64,000 nt of DNA from JAJUFS01 sp036381175 (lineage in GTDB: Bacteria > Pseudomonadota > Gammaproteobacteria > Natronospirales > JAJUFS01). The position numbers were made by a program, and so were the translations under genes. The notes under the pieces were generated by a model that searched no databases, was not told the origin of the DNA, and saw nothing but the letters and a program-made list of their open reading frames with translations. Shown one piece after another: positions 46,731 to 55,543 of the stretch (positions within the stretch are counted from its first letter, which is position 1; each line of letters starts with the position of its first letter). The stretch covers positions 1 to 64,000 of the forward strand of contig DASVDI010000005.1 in assembly GCA_036381175.1 (NCBI GenBank), written 5' to 3'.

Positions 46731-47273
46731 TTACTTGTCGGCCTTGATTTCGTTCTTCTCGATGTAACCATTGCCGTTTTCATCGATTCCATCGAACGTG
46801 CGCGAGACATAGTTGCTGTTCGACTGTTGCGCTTCCTGTTTGCTGATGCGCTGGTCGCTGTTTGCATCGATGCGCATGAATGCGGAATCGCTCATTTCAG
46901 GACCACGCTTGCTCTGCTGTGAGCCGCCTTGTTGTGAACTGCTTTGCTGCGAGCTGATCTGCTGCGAACCCATCTGCTGCGACTGGGAACCGCTCTGCTG
47001 CGAACTGCCCGAACTGATCTGCTGCGATCCCATTTGCTGCGACTGCGAACCGCTGTTGCTCGTGGCGGATTTCACCTCGGTTTTGGAAAGCCGCTGGTCG
47101 CCATCCTTGTCGGCTTGCTCGAACTGCACATTTACGTTCTGCACATTCCGCCATTCGCTCTGGCTGAGATAACCGTTGCCGTCCTTGTCCTTCTGATCGA
47201 AATTGACGTCCTGGGCGAGAACCGCTCCTGACGAAAAAAGACCGGCCAGCAGAATTGGAGTCATTTTTTTCAT
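46731..47273 (-). CDS. Secreted EF-hand protein with Gln/Ser-rich repeat linker
   Basis: A 180-residue precursor with signal peptide (ILLAGLFSSGAVLAQ). Four EF-hand-like loops are visible: DQKDKDGNGYLS, EQADKDGDQRLS, RIDANSDQRIS and GIDENGNGYIE, two before and two after a linker. The linker (about residues 75-120) is nearly all Gln, Ser and Gly, with SGSQSQQMGSQQIS occurring twice. It should bind calcium in the periplasm or outside the cell. The low-complexity centre may be variable between strains. Confidence 0.88.
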   Translation of the reverse strand: MKKMTPILLAGLFSSGAVLAQDVNFDQKDKDGNGYLSQSEWRNVQNVNVQFEQADKDGDQRLSKTEVKSATSNSGSQSQQMGSQQISSGSSQQSGSQSQQMGSQQISSQQSSSQQGGSQQSKRGPEMSDSAFMRIDANSDQRISKQEAQQSNSNYVSRTFDGIDENGNGYIEKNEIKADK

Positions 47274-47382
47274 ATGCGCGCCTCCTGGGGAGCGTGGTTT
47301 ACGGGAGACGACTGACTGCGGATTGATACCGGACGTTGCAAGGCAAAATTTTCAATTCATTTTCACGTGTCTTTTTCAACGC

Positions 47383-48228
47383 TCAATCCGCGCCTGCGGC
47401 ACCAGCAGAACTGGGCATCCGTGAAGTTGTAGCGGTATCGGGTCCCCTCGCGCGAGCCGTCAGTCGAGGACGATTCACGAGCGACACCAGCACGAAGCTC
47501 AACATCATCAACAGGAACCACGCGACCAGCTTCGTCATCGGTACGAGGTGCCACACCTCGCTTTGCGACGGATAAATCCAGACGCGCGTAAACGTCGCGA
47601 TGTTCTCGGCGATCCAGATGAACAACGACACCAGCGCGAAACCCAGCAGCAACGGCATGCGGCGGTAGACTTTATCCACCTTGAAATAGAGCCAGACATT
47701 CCGGAACAGGAAGAAGGTCAGTGCGAGCAGAAGCCACCGCGCATCCAGCAGGAAATGATGCGTAAAGAAATTCAGGTAAATGCCGGCAACGAGTACCGCT
47801 GTTGCCCACATCGGCGGATAGCTTGAAAAACGAAACTCGAAAATGCGCCATGAACGCGCGATATAACTTCCCACCGCGCTGTACATGAAACCGGCAAACA
47901 GTGGCACCGCGAGAATGCCGATCGCGAACTCGCCCGGGTACGACCACGAACCGATCGAAGGCAACGTCTTGAAGATTTCCATGCCCGTTGCGACAGCATG
48001 GAAGAGGAGAATCACGACGGCTTCGCGCGGCGTTTCCAGTCGCGTTGCGAGAAGTGCGGCCTGGATGACCAACGCAGTAACGAACAGGAAGTCATAACGA
48101 TAGATCGACTCGAACGGATACCACAGCTGGGTTGCGATCATTGCACCCAGCAACAGCCCGCCGAAAAGACACGCCCATGCCTGCTTGAGCCCGAATATCC
48201 AGAACTCGCGGATGAATTGTTTCAGCAT
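47383..48228 (-). CDS. DUF817 membrane protein
   Basis: A 281-residue inner-membrane protein with about eight helices. Characteristic segments are FWIFGLKQAWACLFGGLLLG, HAVATGMEIFKTLPSIGSWSYPG and IWIAENIATFTRVWIYPSQ. DUF817 proteins have no known function. The last 20 residues are polar. Gene order gives no further clue. Confidence 0.88.
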   Translation of the reverse strand: MLKQFIREFWIFGLKQAWACLFGGLLLGAMIATQLWYPFESIYRYDFLFVTALVIQAALLATRLETPREAVVILLFHAVATGMEIFKTLPSIGSWSYPGEFAIGILAVPLFAGFMYSAVGSYIARSWRIFEFRFSSYPPMWATAVLVAGIYLNFFTHHFLLDARWLLLALTFFLFRNVWLYFKVDKVYRRMPLLLGFALVSLFIWIAENIATFTRVWIYPSQSEVWHLVPMTKLVAWFLLMMLSFVLVSLVNRPRLTARARGPDTATTSRMPSSAGAAGAD

Positions 48229-48287
48229 CCTTGTCTCTTTGTTAGAACCTGGCGGAGATCAGGAGATGTCGAACATCTCTTTTTCTG

Positions 48288-48890
48288 TTACAGGCCGGGC
48301 TCCGCCCGAAGCGTGTCGAACATCGCACGCGCATCGTCGCGAAAGTCGGGATCGCCCTCATCCGGGTAGTGCCTGTTCGAGTAGGAGAGATGGAGCGCTA
48401 CGTTCTTCTCCCAGGGATGCAGGCAGTACAAGGTAGCGATGCGCAAGTGCATCGGATCCGCTCTGCTCGTTCTTTTCTGCGCCTGGCGGTCTTCGATCTT
48501 GAAGAAAGCATTCGCACAGGCAAGACCATGAAAATTTGCGGGCACCATCGTGAACTCCAGCGGCGTGAAACGTTCCGAGGCTTCCGGCGCAACCTGCGGC
48601 CGCAAATGCGCAATGAGGTCTTCGGCGTTCTGGATAACCGGTATCTCGAAGTAGCTGGCCTGCACGGCCAATGTTTCATCCTGCTCCTCGCCCATGGCGC
48701 CGAGCTCGATGCCGAGCGGCTCGTGCGTGACGACATACCAGGAATGACGTTCCGGCGGCAGGAATGACACATCGCGCATATCGATGCGCTCATTGGGTGC
48801 GACGAGCGGCATGCCGGGCGGCGCCATGGCACAGGCGCTTGACAGGACCGTCAGAATCAAAAGCACGAGTTGCTGCAGGTATCGATACAT
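48288..48890 (-). CDS. Predicted lipoprotein of unknown function
   Basis: A 200-residue precursor with a lipoprotein signal (LVLLILTVLSSACAM; Cys near residue 20). The mature part begins with a Pro-rich stretch and has a globular domain (RHSWYVVTHEPLGIELGAMG, LHPWEKNVALHLSYSNR). ATG 48890 is preferred because it places the hydrophobic stretch at the N terminus. No recognised family. Confidence 0.75.
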   Translation of the reverse strand: MYRYLQQLVLLILTVLSSACAMAPPGMPLVAPNERIDMRDVSFLPPERHSWYVVTHEPLGIELGAMGEEQDETLAVQASYFEIPVIQNAEDLIAHLRPQVAPEASERFTPLEFTMVPANFHGLACANAFFKIEDRQAQKRTSRADPMHLRIATLYCLHPWEKNVALHLSYSNRHYPDEGDPDFRDDARAMFDTLRAEPGL

Positions 48891-48952
48891 GTTGTTTCCC
48901 CAGGTTCGGACCTTTTTCGATCTTTCAACAACAAACAAATATTACATGAACA

Positions 48953-49573
48953 TCAATCGACCCTGACATCGAGACCAAGTGCTTCGGCAATTACCAGCGT
49001 CTGCTGGATCGTGATGATCGCGCCGGCAAGCTTGACGTTGTTCGGATCGACAGCGCTCAGATCGCTGCCGCGCAGATCGCAACCCGATAGATCCGAACTG
49101 TGCATCCATGCACCGGAAAGATCGGTATCACGCAGTACGCCGCCATTGCAGCGCGCGAACGTCATGTCCGCTTCCCTCAGCCGGACGTTCCGGAACGCAG
49201 CCTTGCTCAAGTCCGCGCCCGGCAATCCTGCGTATGACCAGTCGCCGCCCGTTACTTCCATCGCATCGAAAGCGCAGCCATCGAACATGCTGCCTACCAG
49301 CTTGCAACCGTTGAAGCTCGAGCCATAAAAGTTGCAATTGATGAACGTGCAATTGGTGAAGGCGGCCGACGTGTGAACGGAGACATTGAATTTCGCGCGG
49401 CGGAAAATGCATTCGTTGAACACGCCGCCCTTGTTCGTGACTTCCGTCAACTCCAGGTCAACAAACAGCACCTTCTCATGCCGCACGCCCGCGAGTTCCC
49501 GGCCGTACCAGTCAGCGCCGTTGACAGTCGATTCGGTTTCCGGTGGCGATTCGCCGTATTTTCGATCAGCCAT
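48953..49573 (-). CDS. Pentapeptide-repeat protein
   Basis: A 206-residue protein made mostly of A/C-(D/N)-L/F-x-x pentapeptides that form a right-handed beta helix: for example FNECIFRRAKFNVSV, FTNCTFINCNFYGSSF and LSGAWMHSSDLSGCDL. The fold is shared by Qnr/McbG, which protect DNA gyrase by mimicking DNA, but most members are of unknown role and this one has no diagnostic Qnr loops. No signal peptide. Marks the left edge of the accessory-looking region. The 297 bp to the right (49574-49870) show no convincing gene. Confidence 0.9.
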   Translation of the reverse strand: MADRKYGESPPETESTVNGADWYGRELAGVRHEKVLFVDLELTEVTNKGGVFNECIFRRAKFNVSVHTSAAFTNCTFINCNFYGSSFNGCKLVGSMFDGCAFDAMEVTGGDWSYAGLPGADLSKAAFRNVRLREADMTFARCNGGVLRDTDLSGAWMHSSDLSGCDLRGSDLSAVDPNNVKLAGAIITIQQTLVIAEALGLDVRVD

Positions 49574-49870
49574 GGCAGCATGCGGTCCCGTGAAAATGCA
49601 TGACTATCCGAGAGTATTCGCGAAATCGCAAGAACGAAGAATGCGTTTCAGAGGCTCCAGTCAAAAAGAGACTCAGCGTATCCCGCGTCACTTCGTTCAT
49701 CTCCTGACGTTCATACGCACTCAAAAGTGCGTGGTTGGCGCTATGGATTCTCGTCGGGATGACATGCGCGTTTATGGCAACTATGCTTGTTGATTGTGGA
49801 ATGCAAACAGCAATGACGAGGCCAGACTTTTCGAAAGTCATGCTGTAACCACTTCACGGGAGAAAGACCA

Positions 49871-50623
49871 ATGCGAAATTCATTCGTCGCCGCAATCGGT
49901 GTACTGGCCACGTCAGGTAGCGCGATGGCCGCAGAGCCGAACTTCGATTACACCTACCTCCAAGGCGAGTACCACGCGCATGACTTCGATGGCGAAAATG
50001 GCAACGGCTATCAGCTGGAAGGGCATTTCAGTTTCGGAGAAAACTTTTTCATCGTTGCCACGGCTACCGAGGCCGAAACCGACGTCAATGAATTCGTCTC
50101 GAATTGGGGCGACACCACGTTCGGCACCAACATCGAGCTTGACCTGGATTACGAGCTCAATCGCAAGGATTTCGCCGTGGGTATCGGCGGTGCCTTGCCG
50201 CTCGGCAGTCGCCTGGATCTCATAGCCCAAGCGATGTACGTCGAAAGTGAGCTGACCCAAAGCCTTGTCGGGGGACGCGTGATTATCAACTATCTCTGGA
50301 ACGATGACCCTCCGCTCATTCAATCGGCGTGCACATGGGACTTGTGCGAAACGACATCGATCGACGACCAGGGATTTGCAACAAGCATTGGCCTTCGGGG
50401 CAAGGCGAGCGAACGTATCGAGCTGTACGGCAACCTCACCTATTACAACGTCAATCTCGACAATATCAATCTCGAGCCAGCCGTTGCGGCCATGAACGCG
50501 GACAACATGACCTTCGAGGTCGGCACCCGCGTTATGGTGATCGAGAATCTGCTTCTTTCGCTCGGGTATGCAAAGCAGGAAGAGATCGAATCATTGCGGC
50601 TGGGCGTCCGCTTCGCTCTCTGA
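49871..50623 (+). CDS. Outer-membrane beta-barrel protein
   Basis: A 250-residue precursor with signal peptide (VLATSGSAMAAEP). The mature chain alternates polar and hydrophobic residues in about eight to ten strands (YTYLQGEYHAHDF, GYQLEGHFSFGENFFIVATATE, IELYGNLTYYNVNL). It ends SLRLGVRFAL, which resembles an OmpA/OmpW-like small barrel. Ligand unknown. One Cys pair (ACTWDLCE) lies in a predicted external loop. Confidence 0.82.
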   Translation: MRNSFVAAIGVLATSGSAMAAEPNFDYTYLQGEYHAHDFDGENGNGYQLEGHFSFGENFFIVATATEAETDVNEFVSNWGDTTFGTNIELDLDYELNRKDFAVGIGGALPLGSRLDLIAQAMYVESELTQSLVGGRVIINYLWNDDPPLIQSACTWDLCETTSIDDQGFATSIGLRGKASERIELYGNLTYYNVNLDNINLEPAVAAMNADNMTFEVGTRVMVIENLLLSLGYAKQEEIESLRLGVRFAL

Positions 50624-50745
50624 ACGCAGTTGCGCCATTCCCAAAATCCAGCTTCCCTGCATTTGAGGCCAGAGTGAAAATACAGTGCTGTATTTCTACT
50701 TTGAGCCGGGTTCTTCCCTGGAGATGGGTAACGGCGAGCCGTGGT

Positions 50746-51123
50746 TCACGCCTCGCGCTCGTGACAAACCGCTTCGATGTTGTGCCCATCCGGAGCAATG
50801 ACAAAAGCGGCGTAATAATTCGCGTGGTATTCCGGGCGCAAACCCGGCGCGCCATTGTCTTTGCCGCCTGCCTCCAGTGCAGCGCGATGGAAAGCGTCGA
50901 CCTGCTCGCGATTCTCGGCAGTGAACGCCACGTGAAGACGCGCCGGCTTCTCCTCGGCCTGGTACAGGCACAATGAAACCTCACAATTCGGTTTCACAAG
51001 CTCGATGCCGTATGCCGGTGCGCCCTCCGCGCCCCCTCCAACACCAAGCGGTTCGAGTGCCTTGAGGAAGAACACCTTGCTCGCTGCATAGTCGCTGGCG
51101 CCAAACTTGACGTGATCAAACAT
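50746..51123 (-). CDS. VOC-family (glyoxalase-like) protein
   Basis: A 125-residue protein of the vicinal oxygen chelate fold. MFDHVKFGASDYAASKVFFLKALEPLG holds the first metal His, LHVAFTAENREQVDAFH the second region, and the C-terminal GHNIEAVCH the final Glu. CCAGGAG precedes ATG 51123. Relatives bind metal and act on various small molecules; the substrate is unknown. Confidence 0.9.
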   Translation of the reverse strand: MFDHVKFGASDYAASKVFFLKALEPLGVGGGAEGAPAYGIELVKPNCEVSLCLYQAEEKPARLHVAFTAENREQVDAFHRAALEAGGKDNGAPGLRPEYHANYYAAFVIAPDGHNIEAVCHEREA

Positions 51124-51325
51124 GAATTCTCCTGGAGTGCGTGCGTTTGAGTTCAGATCATTCTTGAATTTCACCACCCAACATTTCAAGACCGATCTTT
51201 TCGAGAGACGCGCAGCGGCGCTTGTCCGCTGCTGTTCCGGTTCGCGTCTTACATCGATCTCGCAGCTTCTCCGCAGAGCGGAAGCTGTTGTATCGTGATC
51301 TCCATTTTGATTGGCGGGAGGCCAC

Positions 51326-51856
51326 ATGGGAACACATCAGGATCAGGTTCAGGGATTCGCCAAATACAATCGCATGTTCAATGAAAAGCTATTCGATGTT
51401 ATCGCTCCGCTGAGCGATGCGGATCGGAAGAAGGATATGGGCGCTTTCTTTGGATCCATTCATGCCACGCTCAATCACATCCTGCTGGCGGACAGAATCT
51501 GGCTTGGCCGCTTTGCTGTTGCATTTCCGAATATGGCCGCTTTGCAGGACGCGGCCTTGATCAAGGAGTTCTCCTCGCTGCGTCAGGAACTTCGCACTGA
51601 TTTTACCGAGCTTCGCGCGGAGAGAATCGCGACGGATAAGGTCATCGTGGACTGGGCCGAAGATCTCTCGGATGAATTGCTTGCGAAAACGATGAGCTAC
51701 CGGAATTCTCGCGGCGATCTTCATAGCCATCCCGCCTGGATTGCCGTCGCTCACATGTTCAACCACCAGACACACCATCGCGGCCAGATCACCACGCTTT
51801 TGAATCAGCTCGGTCATGATGTCGGTGTGACCGACTACGTCGCGTACATGCAGTAG
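51326..51856 (+). CDS. DinB-family protein
   Basis: A 176-residue four-helix-bundle protein. The likely metal ligands are His in IHATLNHILLADRIWL near residue 52 and the C-terminal pair in HMFNHQTHHRGQ near residue 150. The DinB/YfiT superfamily includes thiol-dependent transferases such as those using bacillithiol or mycothiol. The start ATG 51326 follows GGGAGG. Divergent from the VOC gene. Confidence 0.9.
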   Translation: MGTHQDQVQGFAKYNRMFNEKLFDVIAPLSDADRKKDMGAFFGSIHATLNHILLADRIWLGRFAVAFPNMAALQDAALIKEFSSLRQELRTDFTELRAERIATDKVIVDWAEDLSDELLAKTMSYRNSRGDLHSHPAWIAVAHMFNHQTHHRGQITTLLNQLGHDVGVTDYVAYMQ

Positions 51857-51933
51857 TTTCTGACGGAGCTTCGATGTTTAAACGTGAGACCTAGCCCTAA
51901 ATCTCTCTGCTAAATTTACCTTCAGACGCAACA

Positions 51934-52806
51934 TCAGAAGGTACGCAGGTAACTAACCTCGATGAAGCCCTGTTTAACGTTGTAGAGGATCGTCATATAG
52001 AGGTCCGGATGATCGAGAGTGATTAGACGCATCTCGCGTGAGTCTTCTACCTCGTACTCTCCATTCTTTAGAAGCGCGACCAAATCATCCGCGTCTGAAT
52101 CGTCCCAAAAACGACGAGGCAGTTCAGATGCGATCGAGAAAATCGACCAGAGGTCCAGATCGTCCACTACGGGATAGATCTTGATCGAGTATCCCAGGTG
52201 ATCACACCCGCCGTACGTTACATCCATCTTTTGTCCGGTGGTTCCGCTGAAAGTAATTCTGCGTTTTTCCAAGGCCGCTTCTTGCAACTCCCACCCCGGA
52301 AGTTCTTCTTTACCTGACAACCACCAACGACTCAGCTCGTCTATTTGGCTGGACTGGGCGTAGGTACATTGAGCGGACTCGTCTGTGGCAATGGCGCGAA
52401 AGCGCTCAAGGAGCATCTCCACCCAAAGTCCTTTTCGGCCTGTGTCATCGACTTCTCCCAACCGACCAGAACCACTGCACGTTCCTAGAATACCTGTGTC
52501 ATCTGTGACGACGAGAAAACGATCGCCAGCATTGAAATCAAACAGGCAAGGGCCTCGGCCTGCGCTGGAAGAACCGAATAGGAAAGGAACTGTCGTTGGC
52601 TCTCCCTTGATTACCTCGACCACGTCAAACGTGCCTTGCTGGTCGAGGCTCGAACCGGTTTCTACTGGTCTTACCTGTGTGATATCAGCAACGAATATAT
52701 GTTTTGCCTCTGGCCATATCTCGTGGCCAGATCGCCGTTCGCAAGAACAGGCAGCGGCGTAAGGAATGTACGCAATAGCAATTAACGTGATAAAGAAGCG
52801 CAGCAT
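51934..52806 (-). CDS. Exported protein of accessory module A
   Basis: A 290-residue precursor with signal peptide ending PYAAACSCERR. The N-terminal half reads FVADITQVRPVE, FDVVEVIKGEPTTV and GDRFLVVTDDTGILGTCSG. This is like the OB/TIMP-related domain of secreted cysteine-rich proteins (CSC start, then VxGxV and GTCSG). The C-terminal half is unrelated to anything I know. Its ATG overlaps the stop of the XRE regulator upstream (TAATG), so they are co-translated. The base composition is more AT-rich than in the core genes. Confidence 0.78.
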   Translation of the reverse strand: MLRFFITLIAIAYIPYAAACSCERRSGHEIWPEAKHIFVADITQVRPVETGSSLDQQGTFDVVEVIKGEPTTVPFLFGSSSAGRGPCLFDFNAGDRFLVVTDDTGILGTCSGSGRLGEVDDTGRKGLWVEMLLERFRAIATDESAQCTYAQSSQIDELSRWWLSGKEELPGWELQEAALEKRRITFSGTTGQKMDVTYGGCDHLGYSIKIYPVVDDLDLWSIFSIASELPRRFWDDSDADDLVALLKNGEYEVEDSREMRLITLDHPDLYMTILYNVKQGFIEVSYLRTF

Positions 52807-53045
52807 TAAATTCCCGCCTGTTTGAATAGGTCTGTCGCCGAAAACTCTAGCGCCTTGCAGAGCTTGAGGATGTTCACCAGGGAAGGATTCCGTTTCCCCG
52901 TCTCGATGTCGCTGATGTAGGTCCGGTCCATATCAATCTCGAAGCCGAGAACTTCCTGGGTCAGGTCCATCGCCCTGCGCCGCTCCGCGAGAACCTTGCC
53001 GAGGCGTTTCCGCTCCGGTGCGAATTTGAGTGTCTGTTTTGCCAT
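52806..53045 (-). CDS. XRE-family regulator of accessory module A
   Basis: A 79-residue DNA-binding protein consisting of little more than the helix-turn-helix: GKVLAERRRAMDLTQEVLGFEIDMDRTYISDIETGKRNPSLVNILKLCKAL. It probably represses its own divergent promoter through the direct repeats at 53067. Its stop overlaps the exported protein's ATG. It resembles the regulator at 59458 in its C-terminal LCKAL(E/K)xSA(T/A)(D/E)LFK(Q/A)AG(I/L). Confidence 0.92.
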   Translation of the reverse strand: MAKQTLKFAPERKRLGKVLAERRRAMDLTQEVLGFEIDMDRTYISDIETGKRNPSLVNILKLCKALEFSATDLFKQAGI

Positions 53046-53066
53046 GTGGCGGAATTTCACCACTTG

Positions 53067-53094
53067 TCGGATATGAGTCTATCGGATATAAGTC
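53067..53094. promoter_or_regulatory. Direct-repeat operator candidate of module A
   Basis: Two near-identical 13-mers, TCGGATATGAGTC and TCGGATATAAGTC, start 15 bp apart between the divergent XRE gene and the small gene at 53174. Such spaced repeats suit cooperative binding of the XRE protein. Assignment is by position and repetition only. Confidence 0.6.
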
Positions 53095-53173
53095 ACATAC
53101 GGACTTCCGTTAGCTGTTGCTCGACCGCATAGCCTCGGATTTGTAATCCATCAAGTCGACAAGGAGTTTCATC

Positions 53174-53452
53174 ATGGACAAGGAAAATAACTACCGCGTC
53201 CCCGAAGGCTTCCATCCCTATATTTGCATGGACACCATCCGCGGTCTCACGGACGCCATCCATCTCCACATGAACCAAGGCCCCGGCACGCAACTCAATC
53301 CCAGCCGCGCCGATCAAGGCGCGCTTGTCGCCCTCATCGACCAGCTACAGAAACACGTTCGCACGTTCCACGCCTGGCTCATCGAGATTGAAAACATCGG
53401 CAACGTCGAACTGCCGGTCACGAATTCGGATTTCGAATCCTTGTACAAGTAG
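53174..53452 (+). CDS. Small cytoplasmic protein of accessory module A
   Basis: A 92-residue protein without signal or membrane segment, predicted largely helical (CMDTIRGLTDAIHLHMNQG, LVALIDQLQKHVRTFHAWLIEIENIG). ATG 53174 follows AAGGAG. It diverges from the XRE regulator, so both share one control region. A 51-bp copy of its 3' end stands alone at 55956. I do not recognise the family. Confidence 0.7.
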   Translation: MDKENNYRVPEGFHPYICMDTIRGLTDAIHLHMNQGPGTQLNPSRADQGALVALIDQLQKHVRTFHAWLIEIENIGNVELPVTNSDFESLYK

Positions 53453-53532
53453 CAAAAAGCCCCATTTTTGCTTGGAAGCTGCTTACGCTCACCACGCATG
53501 TTTAAATAGCTGGTCAAACTCATTCATGGAAC

Positions 53533-53979
53533 ATGCGGATGAACAGATTTGGACAATGGTTAGCGAAGCTCGCTATTTCCACCCTATCTGCTTGCGTAAT
53601 TGTTGCTCTCACCGCAGCGCTTCTGTATTGGGTCCTTAGTCTTGCCGAAAGCCCGCCTAAAGATTGGGGCACCCTTATCGCACTCCTTCTTCTTTTGATG
53701 TTGTTCAACGCGATGTTTTTCGCAAGTTGGGCCGCGTTTGACGACTCGTTCAACACACGCTCACCCATCTGGACTCTGCGTGCCGCTGGAATCGCGCTCG
53801 CCGCTCAGGCCACGGTAACAATATGGGCGGGATGGAAAACGCATACTGTTGGGAGTTTTGGTTATGCCGCGCCCGCAGTATTCATCGTTGCAATGTCCGT
53901 ATGTTTTTTTTCAGGCCTTATTACCTTCGTTATCGCACTCAATATCTTTCATCTGACGAAAGTAGATCGCGTCGAATAG
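53533..53979 (+). CDS. Four-helix membrane protein of unknown function
   Basis: A 148-residue protein with four hydrophobic segments (LAISTLSACVIVALTAALLYWVL, LIALLLLLMLFNAMFFASWAAF, GIALAAQATVTIWAGW and FIVAMSVCFFSGLITFVIALNIF). It belongs to no family I know. Its last 69 bases overlap the convergent esterase remnant, which suggests that one of the two frames was truncated by rearrangement. Confidence 0.6.
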   Translation: MRMNRFGQWLAKLAISTLSACVIVALTAALLYWVLSLAESPPKDWGTLIALLLLLMLFNAMFFASWAAFDDSFNTRSPIWTLRAAGIALAAQATVTIWAGWKTHTVGSFGYAAPAVFIVAMSVCFFSGLITFVIALNIFHLTKVDRVE

Positions 53980-54870
53980 ATACTTAAGCAACAGAAATTG
54001 GTCTCGTCTATTCACGTCGGCACCGTTTACGCGCTCAGTGAGTTTCTTCGCATGTTGCTCGAAGTAACCTTGATTCGGATGCGAATAATCGGCGGCCAGG
54101 GCCGCGGCACGCGCTGCTGCCGACGCAGCGTCGCGCCACTGGTTCAAGGCAGCGTAACCATCTGCCAGGCTGTCCCACGCGTTGGGTGAACCCGGGTTCG
54201 CGTCCGCATTTCGCTTGAACAGCGCAAGCGCCTGTGCGTTCTTGCCGTTTTCCAACGCGAGGTAAGCAAGCTGGTTCAACGCGTCCTCGGGAATCGCAAC
54301 GGTGCGTCCCAGCGTTTTCGATACCGCCTCGAAATGTCGCTCGACGCCCTCAAGTCCCTGATCCATCACCTCCGGCGACATCCGGTAGCCGGCGTAGAGC
54401 GCACGAAAGGCATCAACTTGCGCAACCAGTTGCAAGGTCATGTGCTGTTCGTCAGGAAAGTCCGCACTTTTCCAGCGGAATCCCGGCGGCGATTTCTCTT
54501 CCAGCGTCGCGACCAGTTGCCTGTGATTCGCCAGTGCCTGACCGCGATTATCGGATTGCGCCACGCACAAGAAGGCGGGGAGCTTTTCGCGTGCCTCGAA
54601 TGATTTTTCCAGGGAGCGCTGTGGCAATCGATCATCCCAATCCAGCGATGGCTCGAATGCAAAGTATGCGTGAAAGAGCGACGGTTCCGCCGTCAAGGTA
54701 TAAAGGACGAATTGCCCGCCGCTTGAATGTCCGGTAAGTATCCGCATGCCGTCAGTCCGGTACTGTTTCTCGATCACCGGGATGAGTTCGTCGGAAAGAA
54801 ACTGCTTGAAATACTTCGCGCCACCGCCGCAAAAAGCAGCAGAGCGAATCTGATGACCATGGTCCCCACC
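53911..54870 (-). pseudogene. 5'-truncated alpha/beta-hydrolase (IroE/Fes-like esterase)
   Basis: The frame carries the end of an esterase: GGGAKYFKQFLSDELIPVIEKQYRT, the nucleophile elbow ILTGHSSGGQFVLYTL, DEQHMTLQLV with the catalytic His, and a C-terminal helical tail with one TPR-like unit (ALFKRNADANPGSPNAWDSLADGYAALNQW). The recognisable similarity already begins around 54870, before the only start codon (GTG 54777). The usual N-terminal 100 or so residues and signal peptide are missing; a stop lies near 54960. A truncated gene is therefore more likely than an active enzyme. Confidence 0.75.
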
Positions 54871-55081
54871 CTTGATTTCGATTGTTGCGCGTCTGCGCGC
54901 CGTGCTTACCCGACATAAGGCCGGGAAGCGTAAAGCACAAGGCGTCTGAGATCAGATTTACTTTCGCTTTTGAGGAACTGAACTGAACATCCGCATTCAG
55001 AAATGAGTTTTGAATGTCTGCATGCCAAGGCAGGATGTGACGAAGGAGATGATCGAGCGGTACCTCTAAATTCAGGGTTAG

Positions 55082-55198
55082 TTAAAGATTGATCAGGCTC
55101 TGGAATCCGACACCTGATTCGTCAGCGGACCCTTTGAAGTATTCAATCGTGAGCTCGTCCAGCCGATATTCAACTTTCACGGCGTAACTACTCCGCAT
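55082..55198 (-). pseudogene. CopG/BrnA-like antitoxin remnant
   Basis: A 38-codon frame reads MRSSYAVKVEYRLDELTIEYFKGS...GVGFQSLINL and stops there. In ribbon-helix-helix antitoxins the same stretch continues as INLYLRDC. The C-terminal end is missing, and no toxin adjoins it. It lies just behind the antitoxin of the pair at 55210. I take it as a decayed antitoxin. Confidence 0.5.
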
Positions 55199-55209
55199 TC
55201 GATTGCGAA

Positions 55210-55533
55210 TCAAATTCGGCAATCGATGTTGATCTTCGGCTTGCGGCCCTTGCGCGCGGATTCGGACCTGGACACATTGATCCGCACGCTTCCCACACGA
55301 CCGAGCAATTCAACGAGCTTGTCGAGCGAGAAGGTCGTGAGATCGCTGCTCATCAGGCGGCTGATTTTCGGCTGAGTGACGTGCAAGGTTTTTGCTGCTT
55401 GTGCCTGCGTCAGCCCTTCCCGCCGGATATATTCCTGCAGCGCGATCATGAAATCCGCGCGCAAACGGAGGTTGGTGGCTTCTTCGGCTTCGAAGCCGAG
55501 ATCCGTGAATACATTTCTGCTGCTCTTGCTCAT
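55210..55533 (-). CDS. XRE-type antitoxin of a HigBA-like pair
   Basis: A 107-residue protein with a helix-turn-helix (LRADFMIALQEYIRREGLTQAQAAKTLHVTQPKISRLMSSDLTTFSLDKLVELLGRVG), the form common in antitoxins encoded behind a RelE/Gp49-type toxin. The basic tail ARKGRKPKINI may contact DNA. The start lies 10 bp after the toxin stop, so the two genes form one operon with the toxin first. Confidence 0.88.
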   Translation of the reverse strand: MSKSSRNVFTDLGFEAEEATNLRLRADFMIALQEYIRREGLTQAQAAKTLHVTQPKISRLMSSDLTTFSLDKLVELLGRVGSVRINVSRSESARKGRKPKINIDCRI

Positions 55534-55543
55534 GTCCACTACC

